A program made the position numbers and the translations under genes. Below the pieces are notes generated by a model. The model had not been told where the DNA came from. It saw nothing but the letters and a program-made list of their open reading frames with translations, and made no database searches. Source: Methylobacillus sp. (GTDB lineage: Bacteria > Pseudomonadota > Gammaproteobacteria > Burkholderiales > Methylophilaceae). From it: a DNA stretch of 64,000 nucleotides. The stretch lies in NCBI GenBank assembly GCA_031277395.1, contig JAITML010000018.1, positions 1 through 64,000 of the forward strand, written 5' to 3'. Below, in pieces: positions 27,205 through 35,405 of the stretch (position 1 is the stretch's first letter; every line of letters begins with the position of its first letter).

Positions 27205-29091
27205 ATGTGTGGAGTGCTTGGGGTATTTCAGCGCTCGAAAGAACCAGGCATTGAGCGCCGCATAGATGCAGGGATGCATGCCCTCCGACATCGCGGGCCG
27301 AATGCCCATGGTGTTGAAACCTATGAAATAGCCGATGGGATTGTCCATCTCGGGCACACTCGCCTGTCTATCATCGATCTGACCGAGGGTGGTCACCAGC
27401 CCATGCATAGCGCCAATGGGCGATATGTCATTGTGTTCAATGGCGAGATTTACAACTACATAGAGTTGCGCGAGGAACTCAAGGCGCTGGGGTGCCGGTT
27501 TACATCGGATTCCGATACAGAGGTTCTACTTGCCGCCTGGTCGATTTGGGGGCGGGCTTGCCTACCGCGCTTGGCAGGCATGTTTGCCTTCGTTGTGCTC
27601 GACCGGGAAGACGCCACACTCACCTGCGTGCGCGATGCTTTTGGCATCAAGCCGTTTTTTTACACACAGGACAGCGGGGATTTCCTGTTCGCGTCCGAAG
27701 CCCCGGCGCTGGTGGCACTGAAACCGACCAAGGCTCAACTCAACTGGCAAAGAGCTTATGACTATCTCGTGCATGGCGACTATGACAGCAAGCCCGAAAC
27801 CTTTTTCGAAGGTGTCCTGCACTTGCCTCCCGGTCATCTACTTGTCGTTGATCTTGCCGCTCACTCAATCGGAGAAATTGAACGCTGGTGGGTACCGCAA
27901 ATTACGGAGCGCCATGATCTGAGTTTTGAAAAGGCGGCAGAGCATGTCAGAGAAAACTTTCTGCAAAGCATCCGCTTGCATCTACGCAGTGACGTTCCAC
28001 TGGGGGCAGCGCTTTCAGGCGGCGTGGATTCATCAGCAGTCGTTTGCGCCATGCGACATGTGGCTCCCGACATACCCATCCACACCTTCAGCTATGCCGC
28101 CGTAGGTAGTGAGGTCAATGAAGAAAACTGGGCGGATATCGTCAACCAGCATGTTGGTGCAATCGCGCACAAAGTGGTAGTCACGCCACTGGAGTTGGCG
28201 CGTGATCTGGATGCCATGATTCGCGCTCAAGGCGAGCCATTTGGCAGTACCAGTATCTATGCGCAATATCGCGTCTATCAGCTTGCCAAGGAAAACGGGG
28301 TGACGGTGACACTGGACGGACAAGGCGCGGATGAAATGTTGGCGGGCTATTTCGGCTATCCGGGACAGCGTTTGCGTAGCCTGCTGGAAACCGGGCGCTG
28401 GATACAGGCAGTACGATTCTTCAATGCCTGGTCACAATGGCCAGGGCGTAGCCGCATGAATGGGCTTAAACGAGTCGTGGCAGCAATGACGGATGGTGAA
28501 CTGTATCAAATCTTGCGCAAGCTGGACGGGCGCAAGGCTGTGCCAATATGGATTCGTGGCGATGTTTTAATACAACGTAATGTAAATTTGGTTCATCCAA
28601 GACAGCCCCTGATTGCCAATGAGTGCGGGCGACGCGTTATGGCTGAATTGGCGCACTCGCTCACGCAAAGAGGGCTGCCACACTTGTTGCGCCATGGCGA
28701 CAGAAACTCGATGTATTTTTCCATCGAAAGTCGTGTGCCTTTTTTGACACTGGAGCAGGTGGAACTGCTCTTGTCATTGCCAGAACACTATCTCATCTCG
28801 CAAAACGGTGAAACCAAATCTGTTTTCCGGGCGGCAATGCGCGGCATTGTTCCGGATGAAATTCTGAACCGCAGGGACAAGATAGGCTTTGAGACGCCGG
28901 AACAGCAATGGCTCACATCCATGGCAGAAACCGTGCGTGAGTGGTTGCAGACGGATATCGGGCTTCCATTTCTTGATCAATCAGTCATAGTGCGCGAGTT
29001 TGAGGACATTATCGCCGGACGCAAGGCGTTTTCTTGGCAGGTGTGGCGGTGGATCAATTTCATCCGCTGGTATCAACATTTCCTAGCTTGA
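27205..29091 (+). CDS. asnB: Asparagine synthase (glutamine-hydrolysing)-family protein
   Basis: A 628-residue AsnB-family protein. The class II glutaminase domain starts MCGVLGVFQRS with the nucleophile Cys2, followed by HRGPNAHGVE and FNGEIYNYIELREEL. The synthetase domain has the PP-loop SGGVDSSAV at residues 271-279 and DGQGADEMLAGYFGYPGQRL. Such genes are common in O-antigen loci, where they are thought to amidate a uronic acid or another carboxyl group. Here it could also supply ammonia for the adjacent WbpG-like enzyme, which lacks its usual partners. The ATG at 27205 is fixed by the need for Cys2. Confidence 0.92.
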   Translation: MCGVLGVFQRSKEPGIERRIDAGMHALRHRGPNAHGVETYEIADGIVHLGHTRLSIIDLTEGGHQPMHSANGRYVIVFNGEIYNYIELREELKALGCRFTSDSDTEVLLAAWSIWGRACLPRLAGMFAFVVLDREDATLTCVRDAFGIKPFFYTQDSGDFLFASEAPALVALKPTKAQLNWQRAYDYLVHGDYDSKPETFFEGVLHLPPGHLLVVDLAAHSIGEIERWWVPQITERHDLSFEKAAEHVRENFLQSIRLHLRSDVPLGAALSGGVDSSAVVCAMRHVAPDIPIHTFSYAAVGSEVNEENWADIVNQHVGAIAHKVVVTPLELARDLDAMIRAQGEPFGSTSIYAQYRVYQLAKENGVTVTLDGQGADEMLAGYFGYPGQRLRSLLETGRWIQAVRFFNAWSQWPGRSRMNGLKRVVAAMTDGELYQILRKLDGRKAVPIWIRGDVLIQRNVNLVHPRQPLIANECGRRVMAELAHSLTQRGLPHLLRHGDRNSMYFSIESRVPFLTLEQVELLLSLPEHYLISQNGETKSVFRAAMRGIVPDEILNRRDKIGFETPEQQWLTSMAETVREWLQTDIGLPFLDQSVIVREFEDIIAGRKAFSWQVWRWINFIRWYQHFLA

Positions 29092-29132
29092 GATTTCCGT
29101 ATGTTTGTACACGAAAATTTACTGGAGTATTT

Positions 29133-30245
29133 ATGCGTATAGTCCATTTGACTTCAGTACACCCACGCTACGACACCCGGATTTTTTTGAAGGAGTGCAG
29201 CAGCCTTGCTCAGCATGGTTATGAGGTTGCGCTGGTGGTGGCCGATGGGCGAGGCAATGAAATACGTGATGATGTCTCGATCATAGATGTCGGTCGCGCC
29301 ACAGGGCGATTGAACCGTATGGTGGGAATCACACGACTGGTCTATGACAAGGCCGCAGAGCTGGATGCCGATATTTACCATCTGCATGACCCCGAATTGC
29401 TTCCGGTCGGCTTAAAACTCAAGCGCCGAGGCAAGGAAGTTATCTTTGACACCCATGAAGATGTTCCCCGTCAACTGTTGAGCAAACCCTACCTTCATCC
29501 ATTTTTTCGCCATATTTTAGCCTGGGGTTTTGCCCACTTTGAACGCTACGCTTGCGTTCGCCTCGATGGCGTAATCGCGGCTACGCCATTCATTCGCGAC
29601 AAATTCCTGAAGATCAACCCACGCACCGTTGACATTAACAACTTCCCGATGCTGGGCGAGTTGTCGGCGCAAAGTGACGAGAATACGGCGCGCACCCAAG
29701 TCTGCTATGTCGGCGGCATTGAAGCCGTTCGCGGCATCAGGGAGATTGTTCGAGCAATGGAAAAAGTAAGTGCCAATGTGCGGCTTGAGCTGGCAGGCGC
29801 TTTTACCGACCCCGAACTCAGCGCCGAGGTTCGTGGTTATGCAGGATGGCAGCGAGTGGATGAGCGCGGTTTTGTTGACCGGGCAGGGGTGCGGGCAATT
29901 CTTGGACGTTCATTTGCCGGGTTGGTGACATTGCATCCGATTTCCAATTACCTTGATGCATTGCCTGTCAAAATGTTCGAATACATGAGCGCAGGCATTC
30001 CGGTGATTGCCTCGAATTTTCCCCTGTGGCGCGAAATTATCGAGGGTAATGACTGTGGCCTGTGCGTTGATCCATCCAGGCCTGATGACATTGCCAACGC
30101 CATCAATTTTCTGGCTCAAAACCCGGAACAGGCCAGAGCCATGGGCGCTAATGGACAACGCGCAGTGCGAGAGCGCTACAACTGGGCTGTGGAAGAAAAG
30201 AAACTCCTGGTATTTTATACCCGGCTACAAAAGGGCATGACATGA
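29133..30245 (+). CDS. Glycosyltransferase family 4
   Basis: A 370-residue GT-B glycosyltransferase beginning MRIVHLTSVHPRYDTRIFLK, a start typical of GT4 enzymes from capsule and O-antigen loci. The N-terminal half has HLHDPELLPVGLKLKRRGKE and VIFDTHEDVPRQ; the C-terminal half has the donor-binding KMFEYMSAGIPVIASNFPLW with its conserved acidic residue. The frame is open from 29034, overlapping asnB, but ATG 29133 has a GGAG site and the family N-terminus. Donor and acceptor are unknown. It overlaps the next gene by 4 bases (ATGA). Confidence 0.92.
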   Translation: MRIVHLTSVHPRYDTRIFLKECSSLAQHGYEVALVVADGRGNEIRDDVSIIDVGRATGRLNRMVGITRLVYDKAAELDADIYHLHDPELLPVGLKLKRRGKEVIFDTHEDVPRQLLSKPYLHPFFRHILAWGFAHFERYACVRLDGVIAATPFIRDKFLKINPRTVDINNFPMLGELSAQSDENTARTQVCYVGGIEAVRGIREIVRAMEKVSANVRLELAGAFTDPELSAEVRGYAGWQRVDERGFVDRAGVRAILGRSFAGLVTLHPISNYLDALPVKMFEYMSAGIPVIASNFPLWREIIEGNDCGLCVDPSRPDDIANAINFLAQNPEQARAMGANGQRAVRERYNWAVEEKKLLVFYTRLQKGMT

Positions 30246-31321
30246 AAAAAATTATCACGGTTATTGGCGCCCGCCCGCAGTTCATCAAGGCCGCTGTGGT
30301 TTCCCGCGCCTTTGCCGCAAACAATGTGGTAGAGAAACTGCTCCACACCGGCCAGCATTTCGATACCAATATGTCTGATGTGTTCTTTGATGAGCTGGAA
30401 ATCCCGCGCCCAACTTGGCATCTTGGTATTGGCGGTGGTAGTCATGGTCAAAATACCGGACGCATGATCGAAGCGATTGAACACGTCTTGATGCAAGAAC
30501 GGCCTGACTGGGTATTGGTATACGGCGATACTGATTCCACGCTGGCCGGCGCGTTGGCAGCCGTCAAGCTGCATATTCCGGTGGCGCATGTTGAAGCCGG
30601 GTTGCGCTCATTCAACCGACGCATGCCGGAAGAGATCAACCGGGTATTGACCGATCATGTGGCCTCCTTGTTGTTCGCGCCGACCACGGCGGCAGTAAGC
30701 CATTTGGCTGACGAAGGAATCTCCGGGGCTGCTGTGCTCAACGTGGGCGATGTCATGTTTGATGCCGCCTTGTTTTATGGTGCAAAAGCAGAAACAGCAA
30801 GCGCGATTCTTTCCACGCTCAGCTTGACATCAAAATCGTATGCGCTGGCGACGATACACCGCGCCGAAAGCACGGATGACCCTGATTGCCTGCGCCATAT
30901 TCTGAATGGCTTCGCGCAATTTGCCGGGATTATTGTGTTACCTGTCCATCCTCGTACTCGCGCCCGACTGTCGGCGGCAGGCTTGAGGCTTCCTGATAAT
31001 ATTCGCGCCATTGAACCGGTCGGCTATCTCGACATGGTGATGCTGGAAAAGAATGCCCGCCTGATCGTGACAGACTCTGGCGGTGTGCAGAAAGAAGCCT
31101 TTTTTCACCGGATCCCCTGCGTGACGCTGCGCTCTGAAACAGAATGGACAGAATTGGTTGAGGCAGGTTGGAACCGTCTGGCTGCGCCATCAGGCGCTGA
31201 AACCATCGCCCAGGCCATGCAAGCAGCATTGGGTACAACGGGTAAATCCATTGCGCCGTATGGCGATGGGAACGCGGCGGGGAAAATTGCAACAAGGCTG
31301 CTTGAAGAGATTGCTTCATGA
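30242..31321 (+). CDS. wbpI: UDP-N-acetylglucosamine 2-epimerase family (WbpI type)
   Basis: A 359-residue non-hydrolysing epimerase of the WecB/WbpI family. Signatures are VIGARPQFIKAA, LHTGQHFDTNMSDVFF, VYGDTDSTLAGA, AHVEAGLRSFNRRMPEEINR and VTDSGGVQKEAFF. The segment GGGSHGQNTGRMI is typical of WbpI, which epimerises UDP-GlcNAc3NAcA at C2 to UDP-ManNAc3NAcA. It completes the WbpA-B-D-E-I set in this locus. Simple UDP-ManNAc production (WecB) is the alternative, but context favours WbpI. Confidence 0.92.
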   Translation: MKKIITVIGARPQFIKAAVVSRAFAANNVVEKLLHTGQHFDTNMSDVFFDELEIPRPTWHLGIGGGSHGQNTGRMIEAIEHVLMQERPDWVLVYGDTDSTLAGALAAVKLHIPVAHVEAGLRSFNRRMPEEINRVLTDHVASLLFAPTTAAVSHLADEGISGAAVLNVGDVMFDAALFYGAKAETASAILSTLSLTSKSYALATIHRAESTDDPDCLRHILNGFAQFAGIIVLPVHPRTRARLSAAGLRLPDNIRAIEPVGYLDMVMLEKNARLIVTDSGGVQKEAFFHRIPCVTLRSETEWTELVEAGWNRLAAPSGAETIAQAMQAALGTTGKSIAPYGDGNAAGKIATRLLEEIAS

Positions 31322-32559
31322 AAATTCTGATTATCAATCAGTATGCTGCCGCTGCTTTGTTTGACAAAGGGGGGCGCCACTATGATTTACCGCGCCATCT
31401 GGCTCAACAAGGACATGAAGTAGCGGTTGTCGCTGCGCGCTGGACGCATCTTGTGCGTGACGAAAAAATGGCCGAATCGGCACCCGCCATTCAGGTTGTT
31501 GCTGGCGTCACATATCACTTGATTGATATGCCGCGCTACATTCATGCTCATGATAAAAAGCGAATTGTGAATTGGTTTTTATTTGCATGGAAATTGCGCA
31601 ATTTTGATCGGCATCTTGGCTTTAAGCCAGATGTTATTGTTTATTCATCCCCCGCTTTGCCCGGCTATCTTGGCGCGGAAAAACTGGCGCGACGAACTGG
31701 CGCCAAATTGATTTTTGAGGTACGGGATATTTGGCCGCTCTCGCTGATGGAAATAGGGGGTTACTCTCCTAAACATCCGTTTGTTCGTTTCCTTCAATGG
31801 GTGGAAGATAGAGCCTACCGGATGGCTGACGCGGTTTTCTCGAATCTTCCCATGGCTGATCGGCACATGGTCACACGAGGGATGGACGCCAAAAAATTTC
31901 ACTGGATACCCAATGGCATTGATGTGGAGCAAGCGATGCTGGCCGAACCGCTTTCTGAAAATATAATGAAATTGATTCCAGTATCGGGCTTTAAAGTTGC
32001 TTATACGGGGACTTTAGGCGCGGCCAATGCGCTGGATACTTTGATTGACGCGATGAGCTTTCTGAAAAATGAAACAGACATTCATTTAATGATTGCAGGC
32101 CATGGCAAAGAAGATACGCGCCTTCGGGAGCGAGCGCAGGCATTAGGTCTTGAGCGGATCTGTTTTTTGGGTAGCATTCTAAAACGACAGGTTTTTTCCT
32201 TGTTGAAATTGATGGATGCGACTTATGTTGGAACACTGCCCAGTTCTTTATACAGGTTTGGGGTTGCTCTCAACAAGTTGTTTGATTACGGGTTGGCGGG
32301 CAAACCCATCATTTACGGGGTAGATTCCGGGGATTATCGCCCTGTGGAAGAGTGGAGAGCGGGTATTTCCGTTCCACCGGGCGACGCAATGGCTTTGGCT
32401 GAGGCTATTCGCAAGCTACGCGACATATCGGTATGCGAACGTGAAGAAATGGGGAAAAACGCAATAGATAAAACCATTGCATTGCATGACTACAAAAACA
32501 TCGCCGTAAAAATGGCTGAAGCACTGGAGGAAGTGTGCAAAATACCCCACCATGCCTGA
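31318..32559 (+). CDS. Glycosyltransferase family 4 (WbuB-like)
   Basis: A 413-residue GT4 enzyme starting MKILIINQYAAAALFDKGGR. The segments VIVYSSPALPGYLGAEKLAR, LIFEVRDIWPLSLMEIGG and GVALNKLFDYGLAGKPIIYG are characteristic of WbuB/WbpH-like enzymes, often fucosaminyl- or HexNAc-transferases late in O-antigen loci. The start overlaps the previous stop by ATGA. Its specificity cannot be fixed from sequence. Confidence 0.92.
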   Translation: MKILIINQYAAAALFDKGGRHYDLPRHLAQQGHEVAVVAARWTHLVRDEKMAESAPAIQVVAGVTYHLIDMPRYIHAHDKKRIVNWFLFAWKLRNFDRHLGFKPDVIVYSSPALPGYLGAEKLARRTGAKLIFEVRDIWPLSLMEIGGYSPKHPFVRFLQWVEDRAYRMADAVFSNLPMADRHMVTRGMDAKKFHWIPNGIDVEQAMLAEPLSENIMKLIPVSGFKVAYTGTLGAANALDTLIDAMSFLKNETDIHLMIAGHGKEDTRLRERAQALGLERICFLGSILKRQVFSLLKLMDATYVGTLPSSLYRFGVALNKLFDYGLAGKPIIYGVDSGDYRPVEEWRAGISVPPGDAMALAEAIRKLRDISVCEREEMGKNAIDKTIALHDYKNIAVKMAEALEEVCKIPHHA

Positions 32560-32707
32560 AAAAAGCAGACAGATTGCTGATCTGGCCGAGCCGACAGCTA
32601 AAATCTTGATGCAGAACGGTGTAGATAGCGCGGGCTTTGTCCACATGACTGAACTGGCAACTAAATATGGATTTGAGCCGTTGCTCGCCAACTACCGTTC
32701 GCCCTGA
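32552..32707 (+). CDS. Small hypothetical frame after the WbuB-like gene
   Basis: An ATG at 32552, overlapping the end of the glycosyltransferase gene, opens a 51-codon frame (MPEKSRQIADLAEPTAKILM onward) that ends inside the left arm of the repeat at 32696. The composition looks protein-like, but I recognise no family and see no ribosome site. It could be the eroded end of a former gene. Confidence 0.2.
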   Translation: MPEKSRQIADLAEPTAKILMQNGVDSAGFVHMTELATKYGFEPLLANYRSP

Positions 32708-32759
32708 GCTTGCCGAAGGGCAGTGTGGAGAGCGGACTTTGATAAACTCAGCCCGAACG
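32696..32759. repeat. Imperfect extragenic palindromic repeat
   Basis: The left arm, CGTTCGCCCTGAGCTTGCCG (32696-32715), is matched by the reverse complement of the right arm, CGTTCGGGCTGAGTTTATC, ending at 32759. The sequence type (GTTCGxxCTGAGCTTGxCGAAG) is that of a dispersed extragenic palindrome seen in many proteobacterial genomes. It occupies the only sizeable gap in the 3' part of the polysaccharide locus. Confidence 0.65.
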
Positions 32760-32809
32760 CTGTGTTCAATATTTCGTTGTCAGGGAATAGATATTGAGAG
32801 CGCGTCCTC

Positions 32810-33775
32810 ATGAAATGTCTCGTTACCGGTGCCAATGGTTTTGTTGGCGCTCATCTTGTGCGGCATCTTCTCAATACCGGGCATGAAGTCAGGGCGGTTG
32901 TCTCTACGGAGCAGACGGGAACTGCCAATGCCAACGGAGTGGAATATGCTCGGGTTGCGCGGAGCGAGGTTGACGCAACTGCGTGGCAAGCCGCTTGCCG
33001 CGACGTAGATGTGATCTTCCATCTCGCCGGGCGTGCTCATCATGGCGATGCTTTCTCACCGGCTGCGCGAGCAGTTTATTTTCGGGATAATTGGGAGATG
33101 ACCCGTGCATTGACACAAGCAGCAATAACAGAACAAGTACGCCGCTTTGTTTTTTCAAGCTCTGTCACAGTTTACGGCGTGGCATCTGTTGCTGCCCAAC
33201 CGCTACGGGAAGATACTTCCGCCCAGCCGCATCCAGATGACGTTTTCGCGCAATCAAAATTGGCAGCGGAAAAATTTCTGTTGTCCAATGAAATTCGCGC
33301 CGCTCTGGAGCCTGTTATCGTCCGTCTGCCGCTAGTCTATGGCGCAGGCGTCAAGGGCAACATGGCGATGCTTATCAAACTGACGCAGAGTGGCCTGCCT
33401 TTGCCGCTTGCGGGAATCGACAATCGCAGGAGTTTCGTCAATATTCCAAACTGTGTCGATTTTCTTCTTACTGCTGCTACTTATCCAGATGCCACTGGAA
33501 AAATTCTGCTGACTTCGGATGGCGAGGATGTATCAACGCCAGACTTGCTACGCGCGATTGCCCACGCATCGGGGAAATCCGTGCGGCTATTTTCTGTACC
33601 GCTGGGGTTGCTGAAAGCCGCTTGCATCCTGCTTGGTAAAAAAGCATATTACGAAAAGCTTGCTGGCAATTTTCAAATTGATTCATCGGCCTCTTGCAAA
33701 TTACTTGGCTGGTCGCCGAAAGTCAGTTTTACCGATGGCATCGCGCAAATGTGCGCAGAAGACAAAAGCGCGTAA
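32810..33775 (+). CDS. NAD-dependent epimerase/dehydratase (WbpV/WbpK-like), catalytic Tyr replaced by Phe
   Basis: A 321-residue extended short-chain dehydrogenase. The NAD motif is VTGANGFVGAHLVRHL, the FSSSVTVYG strand is present, and the RRSFVNIPNCVDFLL segment is typical of WbpV/WbpK-type 4-epimerases or reductases. The family's YxxxK catalytic pair appears as DVFAQSKLAAEK, with Phe at the Tyr position and Lys retained. Tyr is normally needed for hydride transfer, so activity is doubtful unless another residue replaces it. It lies next to the initiating sugar transferase gene, as WbpV-WbpL-type pairs often do. Confidence 0.85.
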   Translation: MKCLVTGANGFVGAHLVRHLLNTGHEVRAVVSTEQTGTANANGVEYARVARSEVDATAWQAACRDVDVIFHLAGRAHHGDAFSPAARAVYFRDNWEMTRALTQAAITEQVRRFVFSSSVTVYGVASVAAQPLREDTSAQPHPDDVFAQSKLAAEKFLLSNEIRAALEPVIVRLPLVYGAGVKGNMAMLIKLTQSGLPLPLAGIDNRRSFVNIPNCVDFLLTAATYPDATGKILLTSDGEDVSTPDLLRAIAHASGKSVRLFSVPLGLLKAACILLGKKAYYEKLAGNFQIDSSASCKLLGWSPKVSFTDGIAQMCAEDKSA

Positions 33776-33781
33776 CTCAAC

Positions 33782-34330
33782 ATGCAACGTTTCTTCGACC
33801 TCATTTTTTCTGCGACCGGCTTGCTCTTGGGCAGCCCGCTTCTCTTTTTGCTCTGGCTCGCGGGTTTTCTCACGATCGGCTCGCCCTTGTTTTTTCAAAC
33901 GCGGGTAGGCAAGCATCAAGAACCTTTCGTTCTTGTGAAATTCCGCACCATGAAACCCGGCACGGCTTCAGTCGCTTCACACTTGGCCGATGGTTCATCC
34001 ATTACTGGTTGGGGACGTTTTCTGCGCCGCACCAAGCTCGATGAATTGCCGCAGTTGTGGAATGTGCTGAAAGGCGAAATGAGTCTGGTCGGCCCCCGCC
34101 CCTGCCTGCCCAACCAGACCGAACTGATCTTTGAGCGCGCGCAACGCGGCGTTTTTGTGGCGCGACCGGGGATTACGGGGCTGGCGCAGGTGCAGGGCAT
34201 TGATATGTCGAATCCGCAACGGCTGGCGGAAGTGGATGCCGAGATGCTGCGGGATTTTTCTGTGGCGGACTACTTTCGGTATATCTTCCTGACGGCATTG
34301 GGGCGCGGCGCGGGAGATCGGGTGAGGTGA
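33782..34330 (+). CDS. Undecaprenyl-phosphate sugar-1-phosphate transferase (PglC-like)
   Basis: A 182-residue small bacterial sugar transferase. It has an N-terminal re-entrant/membrane helix ([20 protein letters not shown]) and the catalytic core, including [41 protein letters not shown] and GPRP. Enzymes of this short monotopic type start glycan assembly by moving a sugar phosphate from its UDP carrier to undecaprenyl phosphate. It is the last gene of the polysaccharide locus, 6 bases after the epimerase-like gene. Confidence 0.93.
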   Translation: MQRFFDLIFSATGLLLGSPLLFLLWLAGFLTIGSPLFFQTRVGKHQEPFVLVKFRTMKPGTASVASHLADGSSITGWGRFLRRTKLDELPQLWNVLKGEMSLVGPRPCLPNQTELIFERAQRGVFVARPGITGLAQVQGIDMSNPQRLAEVDAEMLRDFSVADYFRYIFLTALGRGAGDRVR

Positions 34331-34454
34331 AAATCAGGGCACGCACTACAAAACAACTTGCTGTAACTTGAGTCACGGTTTGAATATTTAAATATACCCG
34401 TAAATCTACCCGCAGGAGATAACTGCTACTCCAAGTCTTGGGCAGGTATCTGGA

Positions 34455-34482
34455 TTGACATTCCAATTATTCGATGTACAAT
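34455..34482 (+). promoter_or_regulatory. Strong sigma-70-type promoter of the toxin-antitoxin pair; leaderless start implied
   Basis: TTGACA (34455-34460) and TACAAT (34477-34482) with a 16-base spacer. The toxin ATG is at 34490, only 8 bases after the -10, so transcription would begin at or next to the A of the ATG and the transcript would be leaderless. Confidence 0.65.
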
Positions 34483-34489
34483 AATTACC

Positions 34490-34800
34490 ATGTTCACCGT
34501 CATTGAAACCCCGGAATTTATCGCCACTGCGGCCACTATTGGACGGATGCAGAACGTGAGGAATTTATTGACTGGATTGCTGCCAATCCCGAAGCCGGGG
34601 ATGTCATTCAGCATACGAAGGGGTTGCGCAAGGTGCGCTGGTCGCGTGCCGGAATGGGTAAACGTGGCGGTGCGCGAGCGGTCTATCTGGTGCATAACAG
34701 CCGTGGAGAAATCGCGTTGCTTGTGGCCTATGCCAAAGCCAAATTTGACAACCTGCCTACGGATTTTTTGAACCGCCTCAAGGAGAAATACGATGTCTAA
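34490..34800 (+). pseudogene. RelE/HigB-type toxin gene, frameshifted
   Basis: The frame from ATG 34490 encodes MFTVIETPEFIATAA, then loses sense. A different frame takes over near 34535 with YWTDAEREEFIDWIAANPEA, then GLRKVRWSRAGMGKRGGARA and VYLVHNSRGEIALLVAYAKA, typical of RelE/HigB-like ribosome-associated ribonucleases. It ends with TAA 34798-34800, which overlaps the antitoxin start. The two parts are out of register by one base (within GCGGCCACTATTGG), so the toxin is probably inactive. Programmed frameshifting is less likely. Confidence 0.75.
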
Positions 34801-35050
34801 GAAACCTGATGCCGAAATGCTGGAATTCATGGCCTCGCTTGAGCGCGGCTTGCAACAAGCAAAGGCCGGAAAAGGTCGTGTTACCACTGGCAAAGAAATC
34901 GCCAAGCGCGTGGCTGGTCGCCCGCCGCAGGCCGTGCACAAAGAACCTGTAACGCTGCGTGTAGAACCAGATGCGCTGGCAAAATGGCGAGCAAGCGGTA
35001 AAGGCTGGCAAACACGAGCTGCTGCAGTGCTGGCGGCACACGCTCCGTGA
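34793..35050 (+). CDS. Antitoxin of the RelE/HigB-type pair (BrnA-like C-terminus)
   Basis: An 85-residue protein starting inside the toxin stop region (ATG 34793). The C-terminal segment EPVTLRVEPDALAKWRASG followed by GWQTRAAAVLAAH resembles the DNA-binding end of BrnA-type antitoxins, and the N-terminal half is charged and helical. Its frame is intact although the toxin is broken, so it may persist as a free regulator. The toxin-first order is typical of HigBA-type modules. Confidence 0.8.
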   Translation: MSKKPDAEMLEFMASLERGLQQAKAGKGRVTTGKEIAKRVAGRPPQAVHKEPVTLRVEPDALAKWRASGKGWQTRAAAVLAAHAP

Positions 35051-35178
35051 CTTTCCGTTACGCCTCATTATTTAGATCGGGTGTTGATAGGATTGCTTTG
35101 GGCAACTTGGGCAAGAAAAACTAAGCCAGGTTTCATACGGGTTTTGTGGACTTGCTAGGATTTCTTTGGACGGGTAGA

Positions 35179-35254
<76 letters not shown>

Positions 35255-35405
35255 ATGTGTGAAGCCGCGATGGGCGAGGCGGGATTATAGCAAACTCGTT
35301 GCGGGGGGCAAAATTTTTGTGGTTGGCGCGTTTGGTGTCCGCACGCAAAGATCGCGGTAAGATACAAACCTTTCAAATTTCCCGAAATTGTTTTCCAGGA
35401 TCCTC

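Noticed and set aside
34396..35168. Short inverted matches (ATCTACCCG and CGGGTAGAT) on either side of the toxin-antitoxin pair near tRNA-Phe, as attachment sites
   Set aside because: Only 9 bases, in inverted rather than direct orientation, outside the tRNA 3' end, and no integrase gene is present.
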